Part shown: in pieces, positions 11,976 to 23,800 of the stretch
How the letters are laid out: every line of letters starts with the position of its first letter
Position numbering within the stretch: the stretch's first letter is position 1
NCBI GenBank assembly: GCA_024752435.1
Contig: CP103029.1
Location: 1,798,001 to 1,862,000 of the forward strand
Direction: 5' to 3'
Length of the DNA stretch: 64,000 nucleotides
Source: Allantophomopsis cytisporea
Taxonomy: Eukaryota > Ascomycota > Leotiomycetes > Phacidiales > Phacidiaceae
Notes under the pieces: generated by a model
The model's database searches: none
What the model was told of the DNA's origin: nothing
The model's input: the letters and a program-made list of their open reading frames with translations, nothing else
Made by a program: the position numbers and the translations under genes

Positions 11976-12509
11976 TGATGCTTTTGTGCATAACTTACAT
12001 TTGCAGTATCACATCAGTCGATGTTTGTGTCTGGCGTTTGTCTGATTAGGGCGTTGAATAAGTGGGATTAATGATGATGAATGTGGGAGGGAAGAGGGGG
12101 GGGGGCGTACAATTCTTGTTTACGACTGGTGCATATTTCCATGGAGTTTGTGTATTTGTCAGATTACGAATTTATGATAGGACTCTCCCGTTGTTTCTCT
12201 CTTGTTGAGGTAGTTTTTAGGTTTGTGTTGGTTGCTACTTCCTTTAGTACCATAAATACTCAATCATCAAAGTCAAGAACTTGCGTGTCTTCTGCTCGTG
12301 ATACACATTCAACTACTTTATCATTTTACTCATTCAACACAAGACCTTATTTGCAAGACACCTGACACCACGTCTATCCATTCACTCATTCAAAGCATCA
12401 TTACATTCATCTAACGTCGTCGTATTGGCATATTTTCCAAACACCCATGCTCATTTACCTCCAATCATCAACCTTTAATGTCCTAGATCTCACCACATCC
12501 ACCAATGGC
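11976..12509. other. Intergenic, 3' region and promoter
   Basis: This holds the 3' UTR of the upstream gene, a G-run (12100-12107), and a CAA/ATCATT-rich leader (12330-12500) typical of fungal promoters ahead of the next gene. No gene seen. Confidence 0.5.
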
Positions 12510-14876
12510 ATGGCCAAGCGCCGCTCCGTCCTCTTCCTAATCCTATTCGGCCTCATCGCCTCCCCCGTGATCCTCAGCGCAACCTCCTTCTCGAAGCGCT
12601 ATTACCGCCGTAAAGCCTCTCGGTCCAGCCGAAGACCCAGTCCGAAAGGCTCTCCTAGCTCGAAGAGCCGCGCACCGAGCTGGCGATCTACCAGACACAA
12701 CTCTACAAGACGAACAGCTAAGCGTGATAGTCGAGTAAGCTGTGGACCGGAACCTGGGGACGTTGAACTGGATACTGCGAAAGGTGATCTCGAGCTCGAG
12801 ACTCTGACGGGAACGACGCGCCAGACGGCGGATTATTTCGGCACACCGCATATTGTGGGTGAGAGGGTCGGTAGCTGGGAGGAATATCAGAAGAGATCGA
12901 CTTTCAGTGGTCTGGTAGAAGCGCTGCAGAGTAGTAAGGGGAAGGAGAAGGAGATTGAGCTTGCTCAGTCATAGTTACTTTGTAGTTTACTTGACTCATC
13001 TTTTGCTGTTCGTGTTTTATGGGGATAGCAAGCTTGTATAGACGCAAACGCAGCGAGAGAGCGGAGCGTAGATTAGCAAAAAAGCACGCGGCGCAAGAGA
13101 AGAAGAGGCGGGAATTTGAAGCGTGGTGGCAGAGAGAGCTGGCGAAGCGGAGGGCTGATTCCGCAGCTCTGCTCCACGGGAAAATCAGGGGAAATAGGGA
13201 GTGTGAAGCCAACGAGCACGTTGCTGAGGTCTTTGCGAAATCGGAGTTTGGCGTTGGATTTGAAGGAATAGTGGGCTTTGTGGGACGACTGGAACACCTG
13301 AGGAAGATCGAGGAGAAACTGGGCTTTGAGGTTTTCGACAGGTGTGTAGAGGAGCTTTGGGAGGAGGTACAGAGTGCCGAGGAAAACGAAGTTAGCACTC
13401 GAAGGTCTGCTTCTCTGGACTTTATCCTCCCACCTTCACCGCCAAGGTTGACGACTGAGCAGAAAGGCAAGTCAGTCGTTTGTCTGGACTTGCTCGCAAA
13501 TATCGTGCATGGGAAGGGTTTCACGGATTTCTAAAGTATACGACGCTTTTCAGTCAAGGTTCGGGCATCTTGATATCTCAACAAATGCCATTGTCATGTC
13601 CAAAATACTCTTTCAAGGGCCCTCTTTTGTCTGCACTTTCTGCTGGACACCCCAGTTCCCACCTTCCAAGCCGAGGCTCGTAGGGTCTGCACGCATAGCT
13701 TGTGCCCCTTGCCACGCTGCTGTTCTCGATCTCTCCATCTGCTGGGTCTGCGGTGAGATCATCCTTCGTGGCGAGGATATCGTCAGTCTAGGCTGGTGTT
13801 TCTGGCATCGTGCCTGCTTTGGCTGCCTACTCTGTGCTACTAAAGTTAATATTCCCCGAGATCGCGATGATGGACGTAAGGTGGAGTTGGAACATATACC
13901 GCTCTGTAGTGTTTGTGAGATCGAGACAGCAGGCGATAATAAGGATCATGTGCGGGAGAAAGGCATTGAACATGTTAGTCTATGGGATGGCGGAGTCAGT
14001 AAAGCAAGACTTCAGAGAATCGAACAGACGAGAGAGAGTAATACAGGTCTGAGCAAGAGCTCGACGAGTGTAGATGACTTGAGAAGACGCAGAAAGAGAA
14101 GAGCTAAGGTCAGAAGCTCCAGAAGCTCTTCATCTACGCTGGAGACAGCTTCAAAGATGGCGGACGAACGGGATCCTATTGTTTTGGGTGACGATGGCAG
14201 TCATGATGCCGTTGATGGAGAGCAGGAGATATTTCTCTCTATTATTGACCCTATGGGTGCACCAGCTTTCAGACCTAGTCCTACCAAGCCATTGCCAAAT
14301 TGGATGAAATGTTTACCGAGTAATCGAGCCCTTCAACAAGAACGGCACGTTTCTTCTTCTCCTTCCTCTCCAACAAGCCCTGCTAAATACACAACTAGTT
14401 CCCAGCGTTCGACACTTACATCGACGTCTTCTCGAGTTAGAGCACAAACAATCCGTTTCGAACCAAGCAACGACGAATCTCAACTTTTAAGCTCGCCCGT
14501 TGGCCGCGCAAGAACATTCCCAAAGATTGTCCATGCTTCCTCTATCTCTTCAGCATGCAAGCCTTTCATACAGACGATTAATTCCTCTACAGCCGCAGAG
14601 CCAGCCCTTACAAGAGAACCTAGCAGTTTTCCTTTCTTTCAAAACCCAAGACAACCAATTGTTCCCGGGTGGGATAGTTCGTGGGGTACACGCAGACCTA
14701 GGAGTCCTTTTATAAGAAGTAGGGAATTTGTAGAGAGGATTGAACGGAAGGGAAGTCTTGTGTTGTCAAACGATGGAGCGTCTAGGAAAGCTTCGAAGGT
14801 GAGAGATGAGGATGAGAAAAGGGGAAAGGAAGGGAACAGGAAGAGTCATGAGTTTGGATGCCGTTCGGAAGATTGA
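12510..14876 (+). CDS. LIM-type zinc-finger protein, modelled across three ORFs
   Basis: Proposed exons are 12510-12933, 13029-13504 and 13554-14876 (2223 nt, 740 aa). Intron 1 has GTAAGG...GATAG in phase 1. Intron 2 has GTGCAT...TTTTCAG with a branch-like TTCTAAA in phase 0, and it removes the in-frame stop at 13532-13534. The N-terminus MAKRRSVLFLILFGLIASP is a likely signal anchor, followed by a very basic Ser/Arg region, then a charged coiled segment (RRLAKKHAAQEKKRREFE). The third exon carries CTFC, CAPC, and ICWVCGE...HRACFGCLLC, a C-x2-C...H-x2-C-x2-C-x2-C spacing of LIM type, then a Ser/Pro-rich tail. LIM domains bind proteins, often at the cytoskeleton. Only 61 nt separate the second ORF's stop from ATG 13596 (MSKILFQGP), too little for two separate genes, which favours the joined model. 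The alternatives are a 426-aa LIM protein from 13596 plus one or two upstream genes. Confidence 0.5.
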
Positions 14877-17568
14877 TAGACTTATTGATTTTAAAACTGT
14901 AAATCCACCTAAAAGAAGGAAAAGGGGAAGTAGTTCTATGGTATACAAAAGTACTCAGCTACTGCGATGCCTCAAAGTAAAAACAAACCTAGTATAATAA
15001 TTTTGGTTGTTTGTGTACGGTTTGTACATGGTGGCAACCACAATGATACGAGTCTACTCCATGCACCATCAAAGGATGTCGAAGTTAGAACACGGATGGA
15101 ATCGTGACCAAGATATCTCTACCAAGAGTAAAGTCTGCCCTCATGGCAATTTTCCTGTCTAAATCTTCTTCTACGACTATAGGTCTGATCGTAACAGTAA
15201 TGAATTATCAAGTGTTTGGCGAGGTGCGACATAAACATCTCAAAAGATACCCTGTCAGATCTAAGTATAAGTATACAAACCGTTGGTGCAACATACGATC
15301 ATCACGAGTCTATGCCGCAGAGTTATAGAGTAAAGTCAGCGAGGCTCTCTTCACTACGGCTCTCATGATCGGAAGTGAGCACTTCCCAATTAGGAAAGCC
15401 AAACTCTGCACCCGCACAATAATATAACTTAGAACACCACAAAATACCTAGAGAACTTCTCTCGTATGTGTTTAATCAATATTCTATGAGTAGATACGCA
15501 CTCCAAAGTGTACAATGAGTCTTGTGGTTTGTTACAAGATCGTGTCAGTTCAAAAACAAAAACAGGGAATTGTATAAGAGAGGGAAAACTGCAAAAAGAA
15601 TACAGACGGGGCACGCCTCGCCGGCTGTACCAGAAAATCCCTTTGGGGACTTTACTGATTTTTCAGTAGTCCCTGGCCTAGACAGGCGAAGATATCGACC
15701 CAGCTATATGACCATGGAGAGTCGAACCCTGGACTCCGCGATTTCACGAAATTCACGAATTTGCAAGGCCCGACCTATTCCACTAGGCCAAGGAGACTTA
15801 TCGGGTTTCTGCTTGTTCTGGTTTATATAGATCGTCTGAGATCAGGCAGCATAATGTGAGAGGTGCGCTATAGGCCTCTACATGCTTCTGTGTGACTACA
15901 TCTGTTAGGTATCGATCGAGGCTTATGTTGTTAAACATTATAATAAACCTATAGCCATTGGACCAAGTAAGTCCCCTGACGCTTTGTAAACAATGATAAG
16001 CTACCAACAGTCGTTAATCTTGCTAGAGGGGTATATCATGCTACAGTATCATGCTACAACGTTCGAGCCGCATTGAAGAGCTTGTTAAAACCTTCGTGCA
16101 TACTGCGAATAACTCTTGGATTTGAAGTCCTTTGTATTATACTTATCCGCATGTTAGTTGACCCATGCGTATAGATTGTCAAGATATGAACAATAGCTGA
16201 CTCTCACTTTCAAGTCTCACATTGGAAGACTTCCTAATTAGGCAATGGGATGGACTCGGCTTCAGTACAATCTTCATGTACTTAAACAGCTGCAGAGTAG
16301 ATCCTGTATCCCTTCTCGACATTTCATATCGTTCCAGCTACAACTGGTGCGTAGCACCAGTCGTGTCAACATAGATAAGAACTGGCTTCTAGGTACTGGT
16401 GGTGGAGCAGAATAGACATTCCAAGAACGACTATTCCCACCTCATTGTCATCATTTGAGCTCTTGAGTAGCTCTGTTGCACGAAATAATTGTAGGGATCT
16501 TCAGTCTTATCATGCTGTAGTGTAGATATCTACTTTGAGACTGATGCAATTTGCTGTTCTGGTTTTCTCTTCCCTCTTGCCATCTGGTTATGCTACAATC
16601 TTGCGGGTTTACACGGCATTTTGAATCCTTACCAAGATGAGACGTCAAGAGAGTATTATTTTATGCCTCGTGGATGACGATATCAAGGTCTTTCATTGTT
16701 CTAGGATGTCCGGTCCAGGGGACTCATCCATGTAAACAGAACCAATTCCAGCTTATTTTTCACAACGATTTTTGCTCACACACAGCAAACGAGTGCAAGG
16801 AAGATAGTATCCATTAAAATACTGAAGCTCATTGACTTCTGTGCTAGGAGGGAAGCCCTCGTTAAGGTTGTCGAGGTAATTCATCAGGAAAAATTCTGCT
16901 CTTTTCTTCACTCCTGCACTTCGGCTTTTGACTGCAGATGATGGGTTTTGCCATCGGCTAGATTTGCAGGGTCTTTTTCTGATTTTTTTTTGTCTGCACG
17001 TACCCACTGATACACCGACCATCCCCCACCGATTGGGTTGAAAACTCAACGAAGAACTTCACCTTGTATCTCGATTATGATAGTGTTTTGAAGCTTTTCA
17101 CCAAACGAGAGTCAGGAGTATACAGCTTGCCATGCTCGTGAGCTACTTGTCAAGTGTATTTGCATAGTCCTACCAAAAAGAAACAAAGAGAATCAGCCTT
17201 TCTTGTAGTATGTAAGGCATGTCGAAAAAACTTTTGCCCGTTAGATTTTGCGCCCATTGATGCCTATGACATAAGGCACACATGTCAGCAAGGCTGTGGC
17301 AATCAGACGCTTGGAACGTCTAATGGCCTGAACCTTCGCTAAGTGCGTTATCGTTAGCGTTTGCCTAAAGAAATTTTGGAGTGGAAGGGACTTTTCTATT
17401 CAAAATCGCGACGCCTGCCACTTCTCATCCTCCCCATCTTATTTCATCGACTTCGCTCTTTGAACAACAAAAATTCCCCCCAACAACACATTTCAAATCT
17501 CTCCAACAACTCGTCTTCATACACTCATACCCCTCTCTCACTTAATTCACTCTTTTCAAGTCAACATC
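14877..17568. other. Gene-poor gap with a SINE-like element
   Basis: No protein gene is supported here. The stretch contains the tRNA-derived element described separately (about 15620-15800). The rest is A/T-leaning with short ORFs only. From about 17400 to 17568 a CT/CAA-rich leader precedes the Dbp2 start codon. Confidence 0.5.
15620..15800 (-). repeat. tRNA-derived SINE-like element
   Basis: On the minus strand a perfect A-box-like TGGCCTAGTGG (15790-15780) is followed by a B-box-like GGGTTCGACTC (15729-15719), the layout of an internal RNA polymerase III promoter. A good D-arm (GCCT/AGGT) and a GGGCC-TTGCAAA anticodon-like arm can be drawn, but the acceptor stem and T-stem do not pair, so it is not a working tRNA. 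Downstream lies a hairpin (15646-15673: GGGAC...ACTGA/TCAGT...GTCCC). A tRNA head plus an unrelated structured tail is the architecture of a SINE. Borders are approximate, because I cannot see target duplications or other copies in this window. Confidence 0.5.
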
Positions 17569-20120
17569 ATGTCTTACGGCGGTGGTGGATACGGAGGCTC
17601 CCGCGGCGGCGGCGGTGGTGGCTACGGTGGAGGCAATGGGTACGATTACAACTCACGCCGCGATAACTATTCCAGTGGCTATTCCAATGGGTATGACAAC
17701 CTACGGTTTAATCGTTGCAAAAGTTTGACCGGATTGTTTATTTCTTATCGCGTTTCGGACATGAGTTGATTGTTTGGTTCCACGTGGATCATGGTCTTAC
17801 TCTTGCCCGTCGTGAACACTCCATATTCATCTCTATTCCATCTATTATATGATCAGTTACTGACTACGTGTAAGATACAGTGGCGGCAATGGCTACTCTG
17901 GTGGTGGTGGTGGTGGCTACGGCGGTGGAGGTGGAGGTGGTGGATACGGTGGTGGCCGTGGAGGTGGCTACGGAGGCGGCGGCGGTGGTGGTGGTGGTGG
18001 ATACGGAGGTGGAGCCGGTGGTGACCGTATGTCCAACCTCGGTGACGGTCTCCAGAAGCAAAGCTGGGACTTGAACGCCATGCCAAAGTTCGAGAAGTCT
18101 TTCTACAAGGAGGATCCAGCTGTCACTGCCAGATCTGACGCCGAGGTTGAGGCTTTCCGTAAGGAAAAGACCATCGCTGTCCAGGGTTCCAACGTTCCAA
18201 AGCCAGTTGAGACTTTCGATGAGGCTGGTTTCCCAGCTTACGTTATGAGCGAGGTCAAGGCCCAGGGATTCCCAAACCCAACTGCCATTCAATCTCAGGG
18301 TTGGCCTATGGCTCTTTCTGGTCGTGATGTTGTCGGTATTGCCGAGACCGGTTCCGGAAAGACCTTAACCTACTGTCTTCCAGCTATCGTCCACATCAAC
18401 GCCCAGCCACTTTTGGCCCCAGGTGACGGTCCTATCGTTCTTGTCCTTGCTCCAACTCGTGAGTTGGCTGTCCAGATTCAACAGGAGATTACCAAGTTCG
18501 GAAAGTCTTCCCGCATCCGCAACACCTGTGTTTACGGTGGTGTACCAAAGGGTGGACAAATTCGTGATCTCGCCAAGGGTGTTGAGGTCTGCATTGCTAC
18601 TCCAGGTCGTTTGATCGATATGATCGAGTCTGGAAAGACCAACCTCCGTCGTGTTACCTACCTCGTTCTTGATGAGGCTGATCGTATGTTGGACATGGGT
18701 TTCGAGCCACAAATCAGAAAGATTCTCGGTCAAATTAGACCAGACAGACAGACTTGCATGTGGTCCGCTACCTGGCCAAAGGAGGTCCGCGCTCTCGCAT
18801 CCGACTACCTCAACGACTTCATTCAGGTCAACGTTGGTTCCATGGATCTTTCCGCCAACCACCGTATCACCCAGATCGTCGAGGTCGTTTCCGAGTTTGA
18901 GAAGCGTGACAAGATGGCTAAGCACTTAGAGAAGATCATGGAGAACAAGGACAACAAGGTCTTGATCTTCACTGGCACCAAGCGTGTCGCCGATGACATT
19001 ACCCGATTCTTGAGACAGGACGGATGGCCCGCTCTCTGTAAGTAATTTGAGCCTTCAAAATCGCGAATACTTGCTAACATATTTCATAGCCATCCACGGA
19101 GACAAGCAGCAAAACGAGCGTGATTGGGTTTTGAACGAGTTCAAGACCGGCAAGAGCCCCATCATGGTCGCTACTGATGTAGCTTCCCGTGGTATTGGTA
19201 TGATTAGTCCCCTCCCCTCCCCCTCCCCTACTTTACTGCAACGTCCGGTCGTACACCGCCTGTGTTCAACTACTCTCACTGCTCAGGCTCTTTCTAGCTT
19301 GTGTGACCCTGCCAGGGCTTTTTCGTGTCTGTCGGTTCTCTTTCAGAGGGAATCTTGGTATCGTGGTGCAGCATTTTTCCTTGCTTTGCACTCGTGATTC
19401 CGTGCTCAAACGTGCCTCGTGGTGCCGGAAGCTACGGAATGGGCAATTCTTGATCAGTCAAGCTGTCTCCCAAGACTCCTATATCAGAGGACCAGGATGT
19501 GTTGATGTTCCCGCCCCGGCATGGAATCGCACGAACGGCCATGTTCGATGCACAGTGTTATGAGAGAGTATTGGTTGCTGGTTGCCCAAATGCACCTTCA
19601 CTTGCCATACAATCGGAAACGTTGCTATACCTTCTTTGCTCATGCTAACCCATCTATAAAGATGTCAAGAACATCACTCACGTGTTGAACTACGATTACC
19701 CAAACAACTCCGAGGACTACATTCATCGTATTGGTAGAACTGGTCGTGCTGGTACCTATGGTACTGCCATCACTCTTTTCACCACTGACAGTAAGCAACT
19801 CATCCTCCTCTTTTTGATGACATTTTACTGACTCTCCCCCAAGACCAGAAGCAAGCTCGTGACCTCGTTAACGTTCTTACTGAGGCGAAGCAGCAGATTG
19901 ACCCACGTTTGGTTGAGATGACCCGTTACGGCGGTGGTGGTGGTGGTGGTCGCTACGGGGGTGGCCGTGGTGGATACCGCGGTGGACGCGGAGGTGGAGG
20001 TAAGTCAAAAATAACATTTCCCCTCGTTCCATCCGCTGATGGGACTAACAAAGGTCGTCGCTACTAGGAGGTTTCACCTCTTCCAACTCTGCTCCTCTCG
20101 GAGGTAACAGACGCTGGTAA
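17569..20120 (+). CDS. dbp2: DEAD-box ATP-dependent RNA helicase Dbp2 (p68 family)
   Basis: Six exons: 17569-17690, 17881-19037, 19090-19197, 19662-19790, 19844-19999, 20068-20120 (1725 nt, 574 aa). The N-terminus is Gly-rich (YGGGGYGG). Helicase motifs are in order: Q-motif region (PTAIQSQGWP, about 185), AETGSGKT at 195-202 (Walker A), PTRELA, DEAD at 305-308, SAT at 336-338, ATDVASRGID (motif V, about 454-463), HRIGRTGRAG at 484-493, then an RGG tail ending in GGNRRW. Dbp2 unwinds RNA duplexes and acts in transcription-coupled mRNP assembly, rRNA processing and decay in the nucleus. Intron 3 (464 nt) is far longer than the others (190, 52, 53, 68) and lies at the G|D of motif V. The last intron has two possible acceptors, 20053 and 20067; I chose 20067 because it gives the family-like C-terminus. 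Confidence 0.93.
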
Positions 20121-20886
20121 GAGCGCTATTCGTTACGAACGTACGTAAACCGTAATGATGCTCGAAGTGTAAGGTTTCTTCGAAAAAGAAAACCACAAAC
20201 ATCTCTTCATTCAAGAAGGAAGTAAAGGTGTATGAACTGTCAATTTTTCATGGCGTTTTGGGATTGGGGGCGGGGAATTCTAGATTGCTTGCATTTGCCA
20301 AGCTTGTTTTTGATAATTATCTTTTGTTATGCGACCCAAAATTTCCTTTTACAAAGAGGCTCTGGCTCTAGAATAGGTTCGGTTACCTTTGTTGCTTGCA
20401 TCATAGATCCATCCGGCTGGGCTGTGTGCTGAGCTGTATTAAATGAGACTTCTTTATTTTATATGGTTGAATATATGATGTAACTCGTGATTGTGAATGA
20501 TACAGATGTTTGTGTGCTGAGTGTGGGTAGAAGTGTAACACAGGAGCTCTTGTGATGGTAGTGAGTAAGAAATACATTGAATGTTCTTGCAACAAACTCC
20601 ACTCCAAGCCAAAAACAAGCATGTCACCATGTTCTTGGCTGCATGCCTGGTACACAACGTTCAATAGTGTGCGGACACGAGTATTTTGTCAAACAACAGA
20701 AGGTCTTCTTTATCGACACGTCGACACGAACAAATCGCATAATCCAGTAATTGAAATTGTCTTCATTCATTAAACCTAAGCAAACTCCATCATGACAGCT
20801 ATCTTATTCTTATCTCAATGCTAGATACTCCCAGACGCCTACCGCATATAGAGGCAAAGACACACGTGCTATAAAAACTTGACCTC
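20121..20886. other. Convergent intergenic region between dbp2 and POL1
   Basis: This holds the 3' UTRs of the two convergent genes. It is A/T-rich with short ORFs only. No gene seen. Confidence 0.6.
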
Positions 20887-23800
20887 TTAGAGTGTGTACC
20901 CCAGCTTTCCAAACAGACTGTCCATGGCAACCCATTGTCTACCGCATTTCTCCAGGTACTTCTCCACCACACCTTTACAGGTCGCGAACCGGATTCGGTT
21001 GTGTTCTGCAAGTGCTAACACACGGTCTGTTATATCGTCAGCACTATTTGGTACACTTGGACTTAGTGGCAAGAGAGGAGAGAGCATACCTCTATCAGCA
21101 GCAGAGACCTTCACCCTCGCTTTATCGACATCCCACAAAGAAGCAAAGTACAAGAGCTGGTTGTACATTGCCTTTTCCGAGTACTCGTAGTGCATCTTAC
21201 CAAGACATCCATGGCCCAGACCGTTAGGACCTAGGCAACGATGGCCATAGACACTCATTTGCCTTGTGCGCGCACCACAGGCCTGGTCATCACAGACCAA
21301 CCAGCCTTCGTAGTATTTGCACGTCTGCACGCGAATCTGGTGGTCAAGCTGTGCGACGACCGAGATATTGGAAAGGACATGGCCGCATTGGCATGTGATA
21401 CCCTGTGGAGAGCAAATATTGACACTTTCGACCAGGCCTTCGAAAGCGAAGGTGCCTTTGCAGGCGCGACAGCGAAGGGTAAGGCGGGCAGAATCCTTGA
21501 AGCGGACTTCGTCACCAATTTGGGACTCGAGGGGGTGAATATCGACCTCGTTTGAACCGCTGGATGAATGGTTGTTGATGCTGTATTTCCTGACATCAAG
21601 GCCGAGACAATCTGCTAGACGGATCGTGTCTGTACCAGAGATGTTGGCGCAAAGACGCTCAACGGGTGGGAAGATCTGCTTGTAAAGATAAAACTCAACG
21701 TCTGGCTTGAGACCCGAGTCTGCTTTCATGACGTCTTGTGGAGTAAAGGATCGCTTTGCGACATTGTCTTTCCCCTCGCCAGTAACGATGTAGGAGATAA
21801 CATCATCTTTTCGGACTGTTTTCCCGCGAGAGAGTTCGCGAAGGGCAACTTGGACTTGAGGCATGCTGTCTGCATTAGGATACTCGTGGGGATGTTTTCC
21901 AAGCTTGGTATAGATGACATATTTCTGGGTGGGAATGACATTTTCTCTCATCTTGCCAGATATCTCGCGGAGATACTCGTGGATACGTGTGACGACAACT
22001 TCGGTTTCATCACCGGAGAGAATCTCATTCAGGACTTTAGAGGACACTTCCTTCGAAAGCGCACAGAATTCTCTCCGTCGCATATCGAGGCCCTTAACTT
22101 CTAACTTCTCGATGAACTTGCCATTAACTTCGATCATATTGATTGCAGCATACTTCTTCTTCGCCTGAAGGAGAATCCGACGGAAGACGTTGTCAATGTC
22201 AATCTCGAGAAGCTTGTAACGGTCATTGACGTCCTTCTTAAATTTGTTTCCAACTTCCAAGGCGTCGGCAACATTGTCAACATTGGCGTTGATCATGACC
22301 GAGTCTGTGTCACCATAGATGACTTGAAGAGAATTGCTCTCGGCGAGATCCTTTGTACTTCGAAGAATTTCACGTCCTTTGTAAGTCGTGAGTACCGCTA
22401 ATGGTCGAGCATAAAATCGAGACTTTGTATAGCCCAAACATCCATACATGGAATTGGCAGTAAGCTTGAGGGCCAACTGTTTGATGTCCCAGGTTGCCAG
22501 CTCTTCTGGAGTCGCCGACTTATCTTTCATGAGATTCTTAACTTGTCTACGACGGCTGACAAGTGTTGCGATGAGTCTTGGAAGAATTCCCAAGTCTTGG
22601 TCTGTTGGTACATCAGGAATCTTCTCTTCGTCGTCTTCGGAAGTCCCCGTCCGGTCAACAGTGGTGAAGCAGATGTTAAACTCCTGGATAATACTTGGAT
22701 ATAAAGAGTTGAAGTCCATGACCAAGACGAACTTGTCATACAAGCCCTTTTCTGGCTCAAAAACCAAACCACCCTTGTACTTATCCTTCTTCTTGAGATC
22801 ACCAGTCTCTTCGTCCCCATTTTCATCCTCCGCTCTTTGCTTACCCTTAAAGCTTTGCTTATCAGGAACAATATACTTGTTTCGGTGAAACTCGTGGAGC
22901 AGAATGTATTCATTTCGTTCTGCGCGAGTACCAGTGAGGGTTCTGGCCCAAGAATTACCAGCCAAATTTGTCAGAACCTTAGTCAAAGGTAACATTTGAA
23001 CGGTCAAGGCCAAGGCAGCAATGAAATACGTATCAGCCTCACAGTGATTGAGGTAGTCCATAAGGCCGTCCTTGGTGGTTGCCCAGGTCTTGAGTGCAGC
23101 TTCATTGTCAATCTCCCGACGGATATTACTTCCGGTCAGGTAAAGACTACACATTTCTGTCAAGCTCCAAGACTGACATTTTGTCATTGCTGATTTACCA
23201 GCATCATTAGCAAGGTCACAGAGAAGTCGCCCAGCGATAAGCTGGCGCTCAGCGAAAACGTTTCCTCCCATTTTGCGCATGGAAGCAGGCCACTCTGTGC
23301 GTCTCATACGACCAATCCGGTGCCACTGGGGAATTTTCCTGGCCTGTAATCGACTGATCAAGATGCTGTAATCTACACCTTCGAGCTGATGACCGAGTAA
23401 GACGTCTGGGTCGATAAGACTTAATTGAGCCAAGAAAAAGGCAAGAATCTCTTGTTCCTGCTTGACAAGTTTGACCAGACCACGGTGCTTATTAGCCATC
23501 TCAGCAAACCCTATCGGGAATGATGACCCGGAAGGTCTCATGATTGTAATAGTACGGCATGGAAGTTTTTCAGGCGGTGTCGTATCAGTCAACGAGACCT
23601 TTTCGTAGATGCGTGCACTGATAGAAAGAATTTCCTGTTGATTATCCTTGACGTTGAGGGTAGTACGCATGGCAATGCTCATCAAAGTCAATGGTGGAGC
23701 GTCCAGGTTGTCCGAGTCGCTGAGAGGAGTGACAAGATTTGGTTTCGTAACTTGAACTTCGAGTTTACAATGCGAAGAGTTCTTCAGAGCAGAGAAGTCC

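Noticed and set aside
15719..15790. A working tRNA-Cys(GCA) gene with intron
   Set aside because: The D-arm fits, but the acceptor stem does not pair and the T-stem has two mismatches, so a tRNA-derived repeat is the better reading.
17853..18292. His-rich and Thr-rich ORFs opposite dbp2
   Set aside because: They are antisense shadows of the Gly-codon repeats at the helicase N-terminus.
21241..21555. Plus-strand ORFs within POL1
   Set aside because: They overlap the strongly conserved zinc-binding part of POL1 on the other strand and have no features of their own.
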